A stretch of DNA of 64,000 nt from Siphlonurus alternatus. Its lineage: Eukaryota > Arthropoda > Insecta > Ephemeroptera > Siphlonuridae. Of the stretch, positions 1 through 34,229 are shown in pieces. The notes beneath the pieces were generated by a model. The model was not told the origin of the DNA and searched no databases. It worked only from the letters and a program-made list of their open reading frames with translations. The position numbers were made by a program, and so were the translations under genes. The first letter of the stretch is position 1. Each line of letters starts with the position of its first letter. The stretch is taken from positions 39,271,950 through 39,335,949 of the forward strand of contig OX463781.1 in NCBI GenBank assembly GCA_949825025.1, in the 5' to 3' direction.

Positions 1-175
1 GGAGGCATTATAAGGCAACTAGGCCCTATCTTTTTTATTAAGGATTCAGGGGTGCCATCTTAATTTACAGAACTTTCAATAAATATTTAAAAATAGTTCC
101 GGGACCCAAAAAAATCTGAAAAAATTCAGAGTGGCATAATTTGTTATTAATTTCTGCAATAAATTTTTTTCATGC
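1..175. repeat. MITE-like repeat fragment, cut by window edge
   Basis: This matches one half of the palindromic family seen whole at 41409-41789 and 52957-53269: shared blocks are ATTAAGGATTCAGGGGT, a 'tagttccggg' core and the end 'tttctgcaataaattttttt'. The other half would lie left of the window. It sits just downstream of the LRR gene stop and may contribute 3' UTR. Confidence 0.6.
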
Positions 176-215
176 AGGTGAAACTGAAATCCTAACCCTT
201 GAAGTTCAGTTAAAT

Positions 216-8629
<8,414 letters not shown>

Positions 8630-9503
8630 CCAATGCCGTTTCAGGCAAGGACGCTACTCTTGCCATGGAGCAAGGTTGGCTTAATTATACAAGGTTGGCT
8701 TTATGTATAAAGCCAACCATAGAGTTATTAATATGAAGCCAACGGTAGGTTACGGTAGCCAACCTTGCTTCTTCTTCTTCTTGATCCGTTTATGAGAATA
8801 GCCCGAACAGGCATGCACCCAATACTAGTTTTATTGTTCTTGTAATTAACTAATTAAAGTTAGGAGGGGCTTGTAAAGGATTATGGATGAACAATGGGTA
8901 GAAATTTTTGATTATGGGATGTGGTATGCAAAATGGGAAGGTGATGATGGGAATGCCAGCATGCAAGGTATGTGGTGGTGATTTAGGGTCAAGTATGACT
9001 ATGTGGCGTGGGGTGCAAGAATGTAGGTTGATGATGCAGGCGCCAACATGAAAAAAGATGTAACAGGAGGTTTGAAGCAATCACGTGTCGTCCTGTGGCG
9101 ACCGTGAGCAGGGAAAAGTAGTGATTGTGAGGATGCGGTGAGGCGAGAATGATAATTATGAATCAAATTGACTGGGAATAGGGGTATAGAAATCAAGACG
9201 ATTAATATATAGAATAGGATAGGGATAGTTACCAGGATAGGACAGACAATTTGAGCGGAGAGTCACGTCGGCGTTGCTCACTATGGCGCGCCATCTTGAT
9301 CTCCGAAGCCAAGTAAGCCAACAGCCCAACCCTAGGATCATGTATGTACATACAAGATCCTTGGCCCAACCCCAACAGCCAACCTTGCCATATGGAGGAA
9401 AAATTTTGGCGGGAATAAACAGCTGGTGGTTGTCAACAACTTCAAAATTTCCAAAACAAACAACACAAAGTAGTTTTATTTGGGTAATTTGAGGAATAGT
9501 ATA
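8630..9503. promoter_or_regulatory. Spacer between divergent genes; candidate shared promoter
   Basis: It separates the 5' ends of the LRR gene (-) and the vinculin-family gene (+). CAAGGTTGGCT or its complement AGCCAACCTTG occurs about five times (near 8671, 8689, 8760 and 9379), two copies forming a small inverted repeat around 8689-8711. The remainder (about 8800-9250) is unremarkable non-coding DNA. Promoter function is inferred from gene arrangement only. Confidence 0.4.
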
Positions 9504-22147
<12,644 letters not shown>

Positions 22148-22969
22148 AAAAAACAAGCCTGAAGAAAGAAGAGTAAGGTATGATTTCCTGGTGTTTCAGT
22201 GTACTTATAAAACGGACAACAGAATTCAGTTAACACAGGTCTATCGTAATAATAAATCAGTACAGTATTTTTTTTATAATAATTGCTGTGTCTTTAAGAA
22301 TACAAAATATATTTAACTTGTCGCAATTACCTTTAACAAAATTAGTGTGTTTAATACAAGGATTTAGGTTGCTAAAAGATAGCAAATAAAATTTTATTTC
22401 AATCCTTTGATTACATTTGTTATTTTTTTTTATTTTGACCAGTTCTTAATTTTTTTACTTACAGCAAATTATTTATACAATTTAATGCTGAATATAGTAC
22501 GATCTTGTATATTTGAAAAAATATATTATTTATGTTTGAGAAATTTCAAATGAAATGCAATCTAAAGTGCACTTCTCTGTTATTTGCAAGGACCAGATGC
22601 CAAGTGCTCTCAGAGGCTCAAAACATAGGGAGCATCTGCATCCAAGCATCCGGGATGCTTGAAAAATTTAAAAGCATCTGGATGCACATCCACGGATGCT
22701 CGAAAAAGAAAAGAAAGCATCCAAATCCAGTGTAAATTTTAAGAGTTATTAACGATTAATCTCAGTTACTGCTGGAGTCAAAGAATCCCTGCAAACAAAT
22801 CAAATGAAATAAATGTTAAAAAACAAGAATGTTTTAAAACTTAATCGCTTAATTATGGTTTGAACAAATTCAGTCAGTACATGACCATGCAGTATCAACA
22901 AAATTTGAAATTTATAAATAGAATGCATTAAATTTACATTTTTTAACAAAGTGATTTCTTGTTTGTCAT
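22148..22969. other. Convergent intergenic junction
   Basis: This spacer separates the stop of the vinculin-family gene (+) from the proposed last codon of acyltransferase gene 1 (-). It holds the palindromic polyadenylation signal at 22384-22399 and a short cluster of GCATCC/GGATGC words near 22630-22720. Nothing else was recognised. Confidence 0.6.
22384..22399. terminator. Palindromic bidirectional poly(A) signal
   Basis: AAATAAAATTTTATTT is a perfect 16-base palindrome with AATAAA on both strands. It lies about 240 bases past the stop of the plus-strand gene and about 570 bases past the proposed stop of the convergent minus-strand gene, so one site could serve both. Position and motif only; cleavage is not demonstrated. 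Confidence 0.5.
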
Positions 22970-25900
22970 TCATTTTTCTGTCTTCTCTAAAGTTGTAGTT
23001 GTGTTCGTTTCTTGGTTTCCTAAACAAAACAAAGATGTCATTTTATCATTTTGATAATACAAAAATGGCAGATTTTTTTACATTAACATCTTCAAACGCT
23101 AACACTACAAATTAAAAATACCTTAGCAAATTTGGTATTAAAAATTTGATTAAAAATCTATTGTACATATCGTCCCTCGTCCGGAATAATGAGCTATCTG
23201 CCTTCCAAAATTCAAATGCAATAATGAGCTGTCTGCTTTTCCTTTTACATTAAAATTGCATTCACCTGGTAAAGCAGACAGCTCATTATTGCATTTGAAT
23301 TTTGGTAGGCAGATAGCTCATTATTCCGGACGAGGGACGATATGTCCAGTTTAGCAATATTCTAATTTTAATTATTTTTTAATTCATTTTTTTTTTAGTT
23401 TTTTATCCATACATTTGCTGCATAAGAAAAAAATGAAAAATATTTTAATTTGCCTTCAGTTATGATGATTTCACCTTTTTAGTGAACATGAAGAGAGAAG
23501 AGAAAGAGTCTTTTCTCTATTGGCTTGCTAGAAGTAAAATGGTTTAGTGGCCAACACGTGGGCATAAGAAAAGAAAAAAGAAGAAGACCTTTTTAGTCAT
23601 ATTATTTATAGTTTTTAATTTGGAAATTCTTAAATTTAGATTTTGTTTGTGTAAAAACTATTTTTCATATTTATTTAACTGCTTTACATTATATATTATA
23701 TACCAAAATTTTCTAATTTTCTCTGTAATGAGGGTGAACACACAAATTACTATACCCCTTCCCTTCCACCCAAGCTGGAAAATTGAGTCAATCACAACTA
23801 CATATTATATTATTAGAAGTTTTAACAAATGTATGATCAAGATCTTAATATCAAATCTTGTCACATTCTCACCTCTCTGTAAGAACGCTCGCAGAAGATT
23901 CAGTGTCGGAGCTTCGCAACTCAAATAGAGCAGAAGTGCGAGCACACCAGTCATAATAATGTCTCCGAGATAATCGTGCAGCTGAAACAAAATTCAATTC
24001 GTCAATAGAGGCTTCAAGTCAGCTGATTTTTCGGTGATCCCACCCGCTATACCAAAACTATGTAAAAAAAACGTGAATTCGTTTTTTCACCAAGAATAAG
24101 ATTTTTCAGGGATAATTCCTTTGCGGAACTTTGGTCCAAACTGAAAAATAAAGTAGATAATTCAAGATTTAGATTTTTTACTTGATTTATAACCGAGAAA
24201 AGTTCAAAAAACACTTTGCTTCATTTTCAAGTGCAAGATGGACCTTAGCGACAAACAGTTGCGCAGCGAAAGCGCATCACTTGAAGCCTCCATTGTGACA
24301 AAATTAATTAAAAAAAAATGAAAATTATTCATATTGAAGCAATTTAGTATTAATTATACTGATTATATAATTATCACGCCTACATACATTATAATATATA
24401 TACAGTGCATAACTTTATAAAAGCATTGAAAAGAATAGAAAGGTCTGCAAAACGCTGTGACGTCATAGTCATGCAAACCTTTAACACATAAGCAAATAAG
24501 ACGTCACAGGGTCTTTCCCCTCGATTTTGAGGGTGTTAGAAGGTTTAAAAAAGTTTGAAAATGTCGACAATACATAACTCGAGGTCCTTTATCCGAATAT
24601 GTAATAAAAAAAAGTCATGAAGGTTGTCATGAAAGAACCGTTATGACCTGCTGTAATTGGCTTAATTTCATAGTAGCCAGCAAGTGCTGTAACACTGCTA
24701 CTCCGGACCTCGAACTTCTATCGTCGTCACATGTTACACAATCGTACTTGTCTTAATTTCTTGACGAGACAATAAAATTAATTTATTCAATCTAATGTTC
24801 AATAGTAACGTAAAATTAATTACCGTTCATCAAAATTTGTTGACGTACCGTTGAAAAATCACTGAAGTAGGAAAGCGTGCGCGTGCTACCGTTGTTGTAG
24901 TTCAGGAGAATAGCGTGCGTCAAGAACATGCAGTAGGCCAGCTTACTGAGTAGAAGTAGCACCCTGCAGGACAGGATATCGTTTACCGGACCTGGGAGCA
25001 ACCAACATGTGATACAAATATTAATCGGAAAAACTAAAATTAATTTATGATAACGATCGTAAAAAAAAATCAATTTTATTGCTACGTACCTCCGTAGCCT
25101 CGTGTACACGCGAACACGATCCAGGAGAGAGAGAGCGCCCAGGCGAGGCGGTGGAAGCCCGCGTAGAAAGCTGCGGCCACGGCGTCGTACCGATAGTCCG
25201 GCTGGTACATGACGGAGGGACCAAACACCACGGCCAGACTGACGGAGGTGCAGCACGTCCAGCCGGCCAACACACACCACTGTGGAACGTCGTCAGAAAT
25301 ATAATACTTTAGCTTGAAATTCAAAGCATAAAGCATATAACATCAAATGCGGCCGCTTATGATATACAGTATATGAAATTAATTATATAATTTTTTAAAT
25401 AAGTTTAAAGTATTTCAATAAATTCAAAAGTTTTGTACATGTGATGTAAAATATGTACTTTCTCAGCGTATATATTATACCTTTGACATGATGATCTTGT
25501 GGTGTTTCATCTCAGACATAAAATAAGCAAACCCAATGCCCACCAAGTAAGGTGTTGCCCGCATATGTGTGGCGTAGTACATCTCATAGCCGTAACGGTA
25601 GGCATCTTCGTGGCTGCGTGTGAATGTGCAAAATATTACTCATAAAATGAACGAACGAAAATTATTTTAGTGTCAGGACTTTTATTTTATTTATCTTAAA
25701 TTAAAATGTAGTATTTATAGTTAATTATATAACCAAACGTTGATAAATTTAAAGGCGAGTATCTGGAAGGACATAATCAGGATTATATAATTAACCGGTT
25801 TTATTAATTAACCACGATTATTTTAATTTTTATTGTGTTTATTAAAGTTGAGGCTAACCGCGGCTAATCGTTGTTGTAAATCTCCTTTAAAAACTGCCTC

Positions 25901-28900
25901 CACCTTTTTTTTTTTTTTTTTTTTTAATTTCTGGAATATGGGCACATTAAAAAAAATCCATCCAACGTACCAATCATCGGTTATAATATAATTTAAGATT
26001 TTTGGGAATATAATTAAATTTTTTATTACTCTGTTTGCAAACAGCGTTGAATTTGCACAGAAAATCATTAAATTGCGTGAGTGTTTTTTTATCTCAATCG
26101 ATCGATTGATCTATATATATATATATATATATTTACAATTGTATATTAAATTTATTCCTCAATGCCTAAAAATCTTGGGAATAATTAAAAAGGGACAGAA
26201 AATTCGAATGTACTCACGCAGTTAAGAGTGTAGAAGTCATGGGAAACTTGTTGATGTACGTGGAGGCGAAGGGTGCGAAGCACGAGGCGAGGGTGACGAG
26301 GGGTAGAACGAGGCGCGAGGTCTGACGTGGCCACTTCCACAGTGGCACGAGGATGAGTGGTGACAGCCAGGCCAGCTGCATGTCCACCGTCAGATACCAA
26401 CTCTGGTCCACACACTGTAACATCAGTCATTCAGTCAGCTGATTGTAATTAGTGAATTCACACTCACGTGGATTCCTCAAGGCGTGCTGCAACCTGTTTA
26501 TGATTTTTTTCTGTACCACTTCTAAAATCTTTCATGTCTTTGATGTCTTCCTTCAATCCTTATTCTCTATACTTCAAATTAATAGTCTTCTCTATTTCCA
26601 TCTAATAACTAACTCTCCAGGTTGCGGTACAATCCCATAATCTTCTCATTTTCACTCGCCCTCTCGGTGACGGACTGGAGAGTATAAGCCATTACGATGA
26701 AAGCCGTTTGTCACCTTCACAATCGTCCTTCCTCAAGGAAGACTTTTTATCCATTACATTCATCTAAAATCCCGAGAAAGTGTCTCGGCAGGCCCATATG
26801 ATAGTTTATTTGTAAACTCGTGTCAAAGGACACACACTACATCGGGACCTATAACCGTAACTCTACATCACACTCACGATTGGTGCCCCCAGGTTGGTGG
26901 GGTCGTAAGGGTTAAGCTGGACGTAGTTGTTGAAGTAGAGAAGGTTGAGCCACCATCCCTGCCTGCAGATATCAGTCCTCGTGACGTGCACTCTTCGCCA
27001 GGCCGGCCCCGAGCCTGTGTAGCGCATCAGGCCCGCGTAGTAGCCGATCACCAGTGCCAGGCTGGTGGACAGTCTGCAAGCGAGAGACTTCTGGTGATCA
27101 TTTTAATTAAATATTGTACAGTCGTTGACTCTGAAACGCTCCATTTGCAACGTACCTTAATCATCAATGGCGATTAACAAGGCTGCAATAGGGAAATTTT
27201 CAGAGGCGAGGAGTGTACACATTACACATAATCACATAATATATGTAAGTAAGTACAATTCTCATAATTAATGCCATGTAAACGCGAAATTTTTGACTCG
27301 CTGCACCAAAATAAATATAACATATAACGTGAATAGAAAGGTCAAGTTTGAAATTTTACAAAAAAAAAAGGTAATAAAAATTTTCCACTGAATAAAAGAT
27401 CATTTTTGGTGAAGAACTTACCCACCTGACATATCGGTAAAGGTAGAACTTGGCGACGTTGAAGCCCCGCCCCTTGGTGACATCACTCAGTACCACGTGA
27501 CACACGAGGAAGCCGCTGAGGAAGAAGAACGTGTCCACGGCCAGCAGACCGTTCGTCACCAGCGAGAACATGGGGTTGCGCACGAGCTGCAGACATGAAT
27601 ATATTTTCATAAGCACGCATGCTGTTATATAAAATTAAGCTGATATGTGTTACTTTTGTACACCAAAGACTTCCAATCTTAAAACCTTAATTTGTTCCAT
27701 ATAATTTATTCTAAATTGGTAAATTATTATAAAGAGGGAGATAAAAATCCCTTAAAAGATTAGTAAGCCCTGGCTTAGTCTTTAATATATATCATATGTA
27801 TCATAGGTAGTTAAAAAGTACTGGGTACAAAAAAACAACATCCACTCTAAAGTTACCATATAAACAGTTTGTAACGTCGGCTATTCAGTGACGACACTCG
27901 GCCACAGAGAGAAGCGGCTGGGTCAAAATATGAAAGAAAAGTCAAAGCATTTGCCGATTTGCTCGCTTTGCTAGCAAATATAAGGCTTGTTTACGCTGCC
28001 ACAGAGTTGACACTTTTTGAGTAAATGAATTTATATTCCATAAATGAACCTGCAGAGTATCATTTTTCTGCGACGCTTGTGAAGATCAGGAAAAATAATT
28101 TAATATGATGATGTAAAGTCACTGAAATTGTCGGAAGACTTTCTCTTTTTTTTTTCTGCCTTCGACTCCCCGGCGAGCGAGGGTGCGACAATTGTCTCCT
28201 TACAAACCTACCATCCTCCCACATAGCCCACACATGGATGGCGGGCCGCGGGGAGGGTTACCCTTATTGTTCAACTCCTTGAAAAAAATTTACAACTAAG
28301 AAAAATAATAGTAATTGCCTTCTCAATGTGTCACTCTTCGTGTTGTTGACATGATCAACCGTGACCACGCTGACACCTCTCGGTCAAAAGAAACTGATAT
28401 ATTGCTTTGGGTCTCACACGTCGTATTCAAGCTAGAGGAGCCTTGTAGCCTGATGTCGTCAGACCCTCGTACTTTTAAACAATAATTAAAATTACCAATG
28501 AAGTGTGACACATGTTTTAAACCTAAAATTGGGCCTTGCTAGAGACTGTCTTTAAAAGAAAAATATATGTTAATCCGGGTTTACTAGTACTTTAAAGTTT
28601 AATTGTTTTGATCCTCCCGATCCTCCGCATTAATTAATCATAACCATTATGATGAGAGTCCGATGCGAGGTGGTAATTAGTTTCATAACTGTATGTTCAA
28701 ATTCTCCAACAAAGATGTGAATACATCCGTTTCCTTCCCTTAATAATCCTCACCCTATCGTTAAAAATCACCTTTAGTCTGCACTCACCGACAAAAGGTC
28801 AAACGTGTTGATGAGCGGCAGTGCAGCCGCCGTGGCGTACCGGTGTCCCAGCATCACCCACAGCAGACTGAACACGCGCAGTCCGTGCAGACACGTGACC

Positions 28901-31892
28901 GAGCCCGGCACGTGGCGTGTCGACACGAGGACGGAGAGGTTGCGACGGAGCGAGAACGACACGAGACAAGACGACGCTGCATAATGGAAAATATGTTAAA
29001 TAATGTATCCAAGTTGGGTTGAGGGGGAAGGGGGGTTAGGGGGGGGGGTAGATAATAATTTATTGACACAGTTTATATACATAATGGACAACCTGCGTGA
29101 AATTTTTATTACAGAAATGAATAATCGAGGGCACCAAAATTACGCTAAGAATTGCTAAAAAGTTATTCAAATTTTAGGTTCACAATCAAGACGTTTTTAG
29201 GTCTTATTATTGACGTTACTTTATTACACTCTCTGTACTTTCAATATATATATATATATATATTTTTTAGATGGAGAGTGAGAAAGAGAGGGGGGGGGAG
29301 GGTTCCCTTGCTCTATAAAGCTGAAAAAAAATTAGAGGCATATTATAGCATAATTTAGCACCCTTTTCATTTCTGCCATAAAATTTCCATGCAGGGTGTT
29401 CCTTAAAATACTTCATGCTATAGGTGATAGAATTAAAAATAAAAAATCAATTTTTTGTTAAGAGGTTATTTTTTATTTTTTTAAAATACTTGACTTAATT
29501 ACCTTTGGTTTCTGTGAAGTCAAGAAATGTTCCGATTGCCAACAACAAAATCAAAACGATGAACACAGCGCTGCATGAAGAAAAGTAAACTATTTAAATT
29601 GCCCTTTTTATTTTAGAATTGAAGTGATAGTGCGCTATTATTTTTTTATTAATTATTAGTAGTGAAATTATATAAAAAAAAATCAGTAAATATACTCGTA
29701 AAAACGTTTTAGAAATGTTCTATATTCAAACAGATTAAATATCAGTACTTAATTAATTTTGTTATTTTTACGCACTTTTGGCATTATATATTTATTTATT
29801 CAACTGAAAAGAGCAAGGAAAAAATTTCAATAGTACTATTGAACCTCATGGAGGAATAGGAAATCTTTAATCGTGCTTTGAAGTGACAAAACAGTGTTCT
29901 CAATGGTATTCATTATTATACCCTCTCTCACATCATGGACCAGGCCGCGGCATCAAGCGCCTCAACGTGGTTTGTTGTGTAACAGTTGAGCGGGTCCACG
30001 TTCACCGTCACGGACACGCCCACCAGCGACAGTGGCGGCACCAACGTCGTCTCCAGCAACTCCTGCAGAAATTTTAATCCAGCATAATTTGAGAGCTTGA
30101 AACAAGGTATCAGGTATACAAATACGATCTAGTTTTTGAGTTATGAATTTTTAAAGTTGACTAATTTAACATGGAAGTTCCATTTCTCTATGTTAAAGTA
30201 GCCAACTTTAAAAATTTATAACTCAAAAACTAGATCGTATTTGTATACCTGATATTTTAGCTACTGATAGGGGGTGTAGAGGAGAAGATTTTAAATATTT
30301 TTCAGAATTTTTGTGTGAGGGACTTTTTTTAACATTGATGGCGTTATCTTACCCTTAATGAAGTTTAATTTAAAAATTTTATTCATCTTAACTTAGGGGG
30401 ATGACGGGCGGTTGCTTTTCACATTATATTGGTGCTGCATAATTATGTATTATGCTGAAGATATATTTGTCATAACAGCTAGACCTCACCTCGATCTCTG
30501 CAGGACTGCACGTGTCAGGCAGACACGTGGCTATCTGCAGCGCCAGGTCGAAGGTGGACGAGAGCACCAGACTGGTCCCGCAGTACTGTCCAGAGAAGGT
30601 CCTCTCCCCCAGGTTCTCCGCGGTCACCCCCAGACACTGGTCGAAGTTTCCCAGGTGGATGAAGGACCCACTCAGCACGCTCTCTGGGACCTTTGTGCTT
30701 GCGTCTAACACTGAGGAGATAACGCCGATTTGTAGTGCCGATATTGTCATATATAATATATATATATATAATAAACAAAATCCACCTCTCTTTATTTTAA
30801 TTTTACGATGTTCAATTTTATTGGTTTTCGTGAATTATTTTAAAATATTGAAAAATTGTACACAAAAATATTACAACATTGAGAATGTGAAAAAATTTGA
30901 TAAGATGGTATATATATGATAGAAGCTGCGGTCGGTAAATGCTGCAGATTGAGAAAGTTCTGAACAAAACTTGATTCAGTTCTGAAGATACAGAGTAGAA
31001 ATTTAGCTGATATCTGAACTTTCCTGAAGCTAATTTTAATAAAAATTTGTTTGAAATTTATAGATCGAGGAAAAAAATATCAACGTTCAGCTCAGAATTT
31101 TTCTCAAGTGATAAAATGGATCTCAGTCAAAGCAGAGAATATATTATTGTTCATATTTGGATACATATACAGAGATGTATGTATCCACATATGGACGTAA
31201 TTATATTGATTCTCTGGCCAATGCATTGTTTAAACTTACTGGTTAGCGCCCATGGTTTGAAATTCGCAATTCCACTTGTGTAAAAATCCAGGTGTTCTTT
31301 GCATTCATTGGTCAAGATTCCAGGGCTTATATTCGACTGAAATTACATGAAGAATGAAATAGACGATTAGCATATTGTTTTTTGTTTTAAATTTATTAAT
31401 AAAATTGTTTCGAAGCTGACTGCTTGTTTACCTAAACGAGATATATTTTTAAATTATTGACAATCGCCATCTCGGAATAAAGTTTTTCTGGACTTAAGAC
31501 TATATTACACGATACAATTTTTCTGATTATAGTATACAATTTTTGCTTGCAAGAAAATTTCCTCTCCATACAAACAAATGGAGATTAATTTTTCTTGTAA
31601 GAAAAAATTGTATACAATAATCAGAAAAATTGTATCATGTAATACCGGCCTTACAATTGACAGCTTTGATGCATTTTTGAAACGATATGTCATATGTTAT
31701 ATTTTGTGTGCTGTAACACATAACATATATTTTTATTTCAAATATTCAAATCGACAGTAAAATAAAAATAATTATTTTAACTGTGCACTAAAAGATTCAT
31801 TTCTTCAAAATATTAATTTTTATTTGTTCTTTTCCGCCTATATAGTAGCTAGCTTACCTGCAACTAGGCAAGATCGAGTATGATAATTTCAT

Positions 31893-31929
<37 letters not shown>

Positions 31930-34130
31930 GGGGTGGCTCGTGACCCTTTTCTCTGGGGGTGCTGTCCGACATGGGACCAGCAGAACATCAATGGGGGGCG
32001 GTGCCCCCCAATGGCCCGCCGCAGGCGCGATTTTTTTAAGGACACGCCCCTTTTATGGGTAAAATTATATGACAAAATCATATAATTATATAATAATGCT
32101 CCCAACAAAGAAGCATGCAGAAATGATATAAAAACAAAAAATTAATCATTTTATTTATAATTTGTTATGACACGCACTTAATTATGCGAGCGTATGACCC
32201 TTTTGAAATCGTGATTTAATGTTTCAAACTTAATAGATATAATTTCCAATTTTTAATTATTTTTTTAATTCATAAGTCTTCACGTGTGTGGTAAGAAAAA
32301 TATATAAAATATTGTTTTTAGCCTTTTTTTTTTAATAAAATAGTGTCAACCAAACTGCATTAATTGTTAATATGTTAGTCTGTTTTTTTAATAAATATAA
32401 TAAATAAATGATGAAACCTGAATGTCTGGTATAATTTTTACGCAATGTATTATTATGAATCATGAAAATGTAATGCATACTTTTTTTTAAGGTAGAGATA
32501 AAATTCATTCATGAAAATTGTAACAATAAAATGTTCTCCCCTACATCCCCTATCAGTATAGCTAAAATATCAGGTATGCAAATTCGAGCTAGTTTTCAAG
32601 TTATTAATTTTTAAAGTTGGCCAATTTTGCATGGAAGTTCCATTTCTCAATCTCCATGTCAAATTAGTCAATTTCAAAAATTAATAACTCGAAAACAGCT
32701 CATTTTCGCAAACCGGATATTTTAGCTACTGCATCATGATAGGGGATGTAGAGGAGAAAATTTTATTTGTTTTTTCGTAATTTTCATAAATGGGATTTTT
32801 TTAACATTCTTGGGTCACCTCTGATCCGTGTTATCTCTACCTTAACAGGATTATGATTATTTTTTCTTAAATAAATAAATACTAATAATATAATGAAATA
32901 ATGTTTGATAATGCAATTTTTTCTTATAAAAATTTCATTTGTTATTTTTTTATTAAATTTTGTCTTTAAAAAATTATATTAGATTCTGGTTGTCGCCTAA
33001 TTTTGTACAAATTATATATTCTATGATCGATTTAATTGATGTTCAGTTCTGATGGGTGATTACGACACGTCAGTATAATTGGCTTGACCGCACATATGAG
33101 AGACCTCTCGAGCGGTATGACAGATCAAAGATCCCAATTTTTTATTATTGTTTTATTTTTTATTTATTTTTTTTTTTTTTAGCCATGCAATATTTCTTTG
33201 ATTATTCACGCATATTTGCTGCTAAATAATGTACTGCCGGTACACGCAAAAACGGGAAAATAAGCTATTTTTCTCATCCTGGAGTAGTTAACGTTTTCTT
33301 ATATTTTGTACTCACTCGTACACTTTTACAACTTGTTTTTGTTTTACTTTTTATGTTTGAATTTTGACATTAATGGTATAAAATGCTTTAGTGAATAATT
33401 AATAAATCTAGCTCCCATGTGTATATCGACTTTTGTTCCTGGTAAACTTATAATAATGCATGGTCGCGATTCACGAACGAATTATGTTATCCAGATTTCT
33501 CAATTAATTCGATCGACGTTTAGTGTCATCGACTTAGACTGGCGCTAACTGCGTGGTTATAAGTTAAGAATCCTGTTATTGCCGTTGTTCGAACGTGAGA
33601 TCTCACGATTGTGTCTCCATTTCTTAGATGCTTCAATATATTTAGTCAATCTATGTTAGTATATTCACTGATGAATGTAATTAAAATTTTGTTAATCTGC
33701 TCAATGAAACCATATTACAGGAAATGTCTTAGAAGTGTTGTTCAAAATATTCACGCATGTCAAATTCCGCAAGCTCATTGGTTCTGTTAAACCAATGAGC
33801 TTGCGGGTACTGCCGACAGCACAGTCCCCGATCGCTCCAAAATCACACGGCTTGAGTGGGAGTTGAAGAGGAGGAGAATGAGGGAGGGAGCACTGCCTTC
33901 GGTACTGCTAGTAGTGGCAGTACCTTCCGCTAGACAGCGCTGAGGAAGTAAATTTACGCGGCAGCGGCAAAATTTTGATGATTTGAAATGTTAGAACTGA
34001 TAAAAATTTGCTGAAATATTATAAGTTCAGAAAAATTATAGAATTATTTGATATTTCTAATTGTGTGTTTGTTCCCAAAATTTCTGGGGAGGGCTGCAGT
34101 ACCGCAGTACTATAGTACGAGCCGCCCCTG

Positions 34131-34229
<99 letters not shown>

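Larger units (their letters stand above)
31927..34131. mobile_element. Non-autonomous hAT-like element inside an (AT)n tract
   Basis: The ends are CAGGGGTGGCTCGT and, read inward from the right, CAGGGGCGGCTCGT. CAGGGG termini of this form are typical of hAT transposons. Both sides are (AT)n (31897-31925 and 34134-34226), so the 8-base target duplication cannot be told from the microsatellite. No transposase frame survives. A separate MITE (32489-32843) is nested inside, and a perfect hairpin lies at 33767-33806. The whole sits in the first intron of acyltransferase gene 1. Confidence 0.7.

Noticed and set aside
22600..22735. Cluster of GCATCC/GGATGC words as an operator-like array
   Set aside because: Short, irregular and low copy; could be chance or a decayed repeat, with no regular spacing.
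25079..25312. Plus-strand open frames opposite acyltransferase exons (also near 30412, 43541, 49165)
   Set aside because: Shadows of the GC-rich minus-strand exons, which have consistent splice sites and conserved family motifs.
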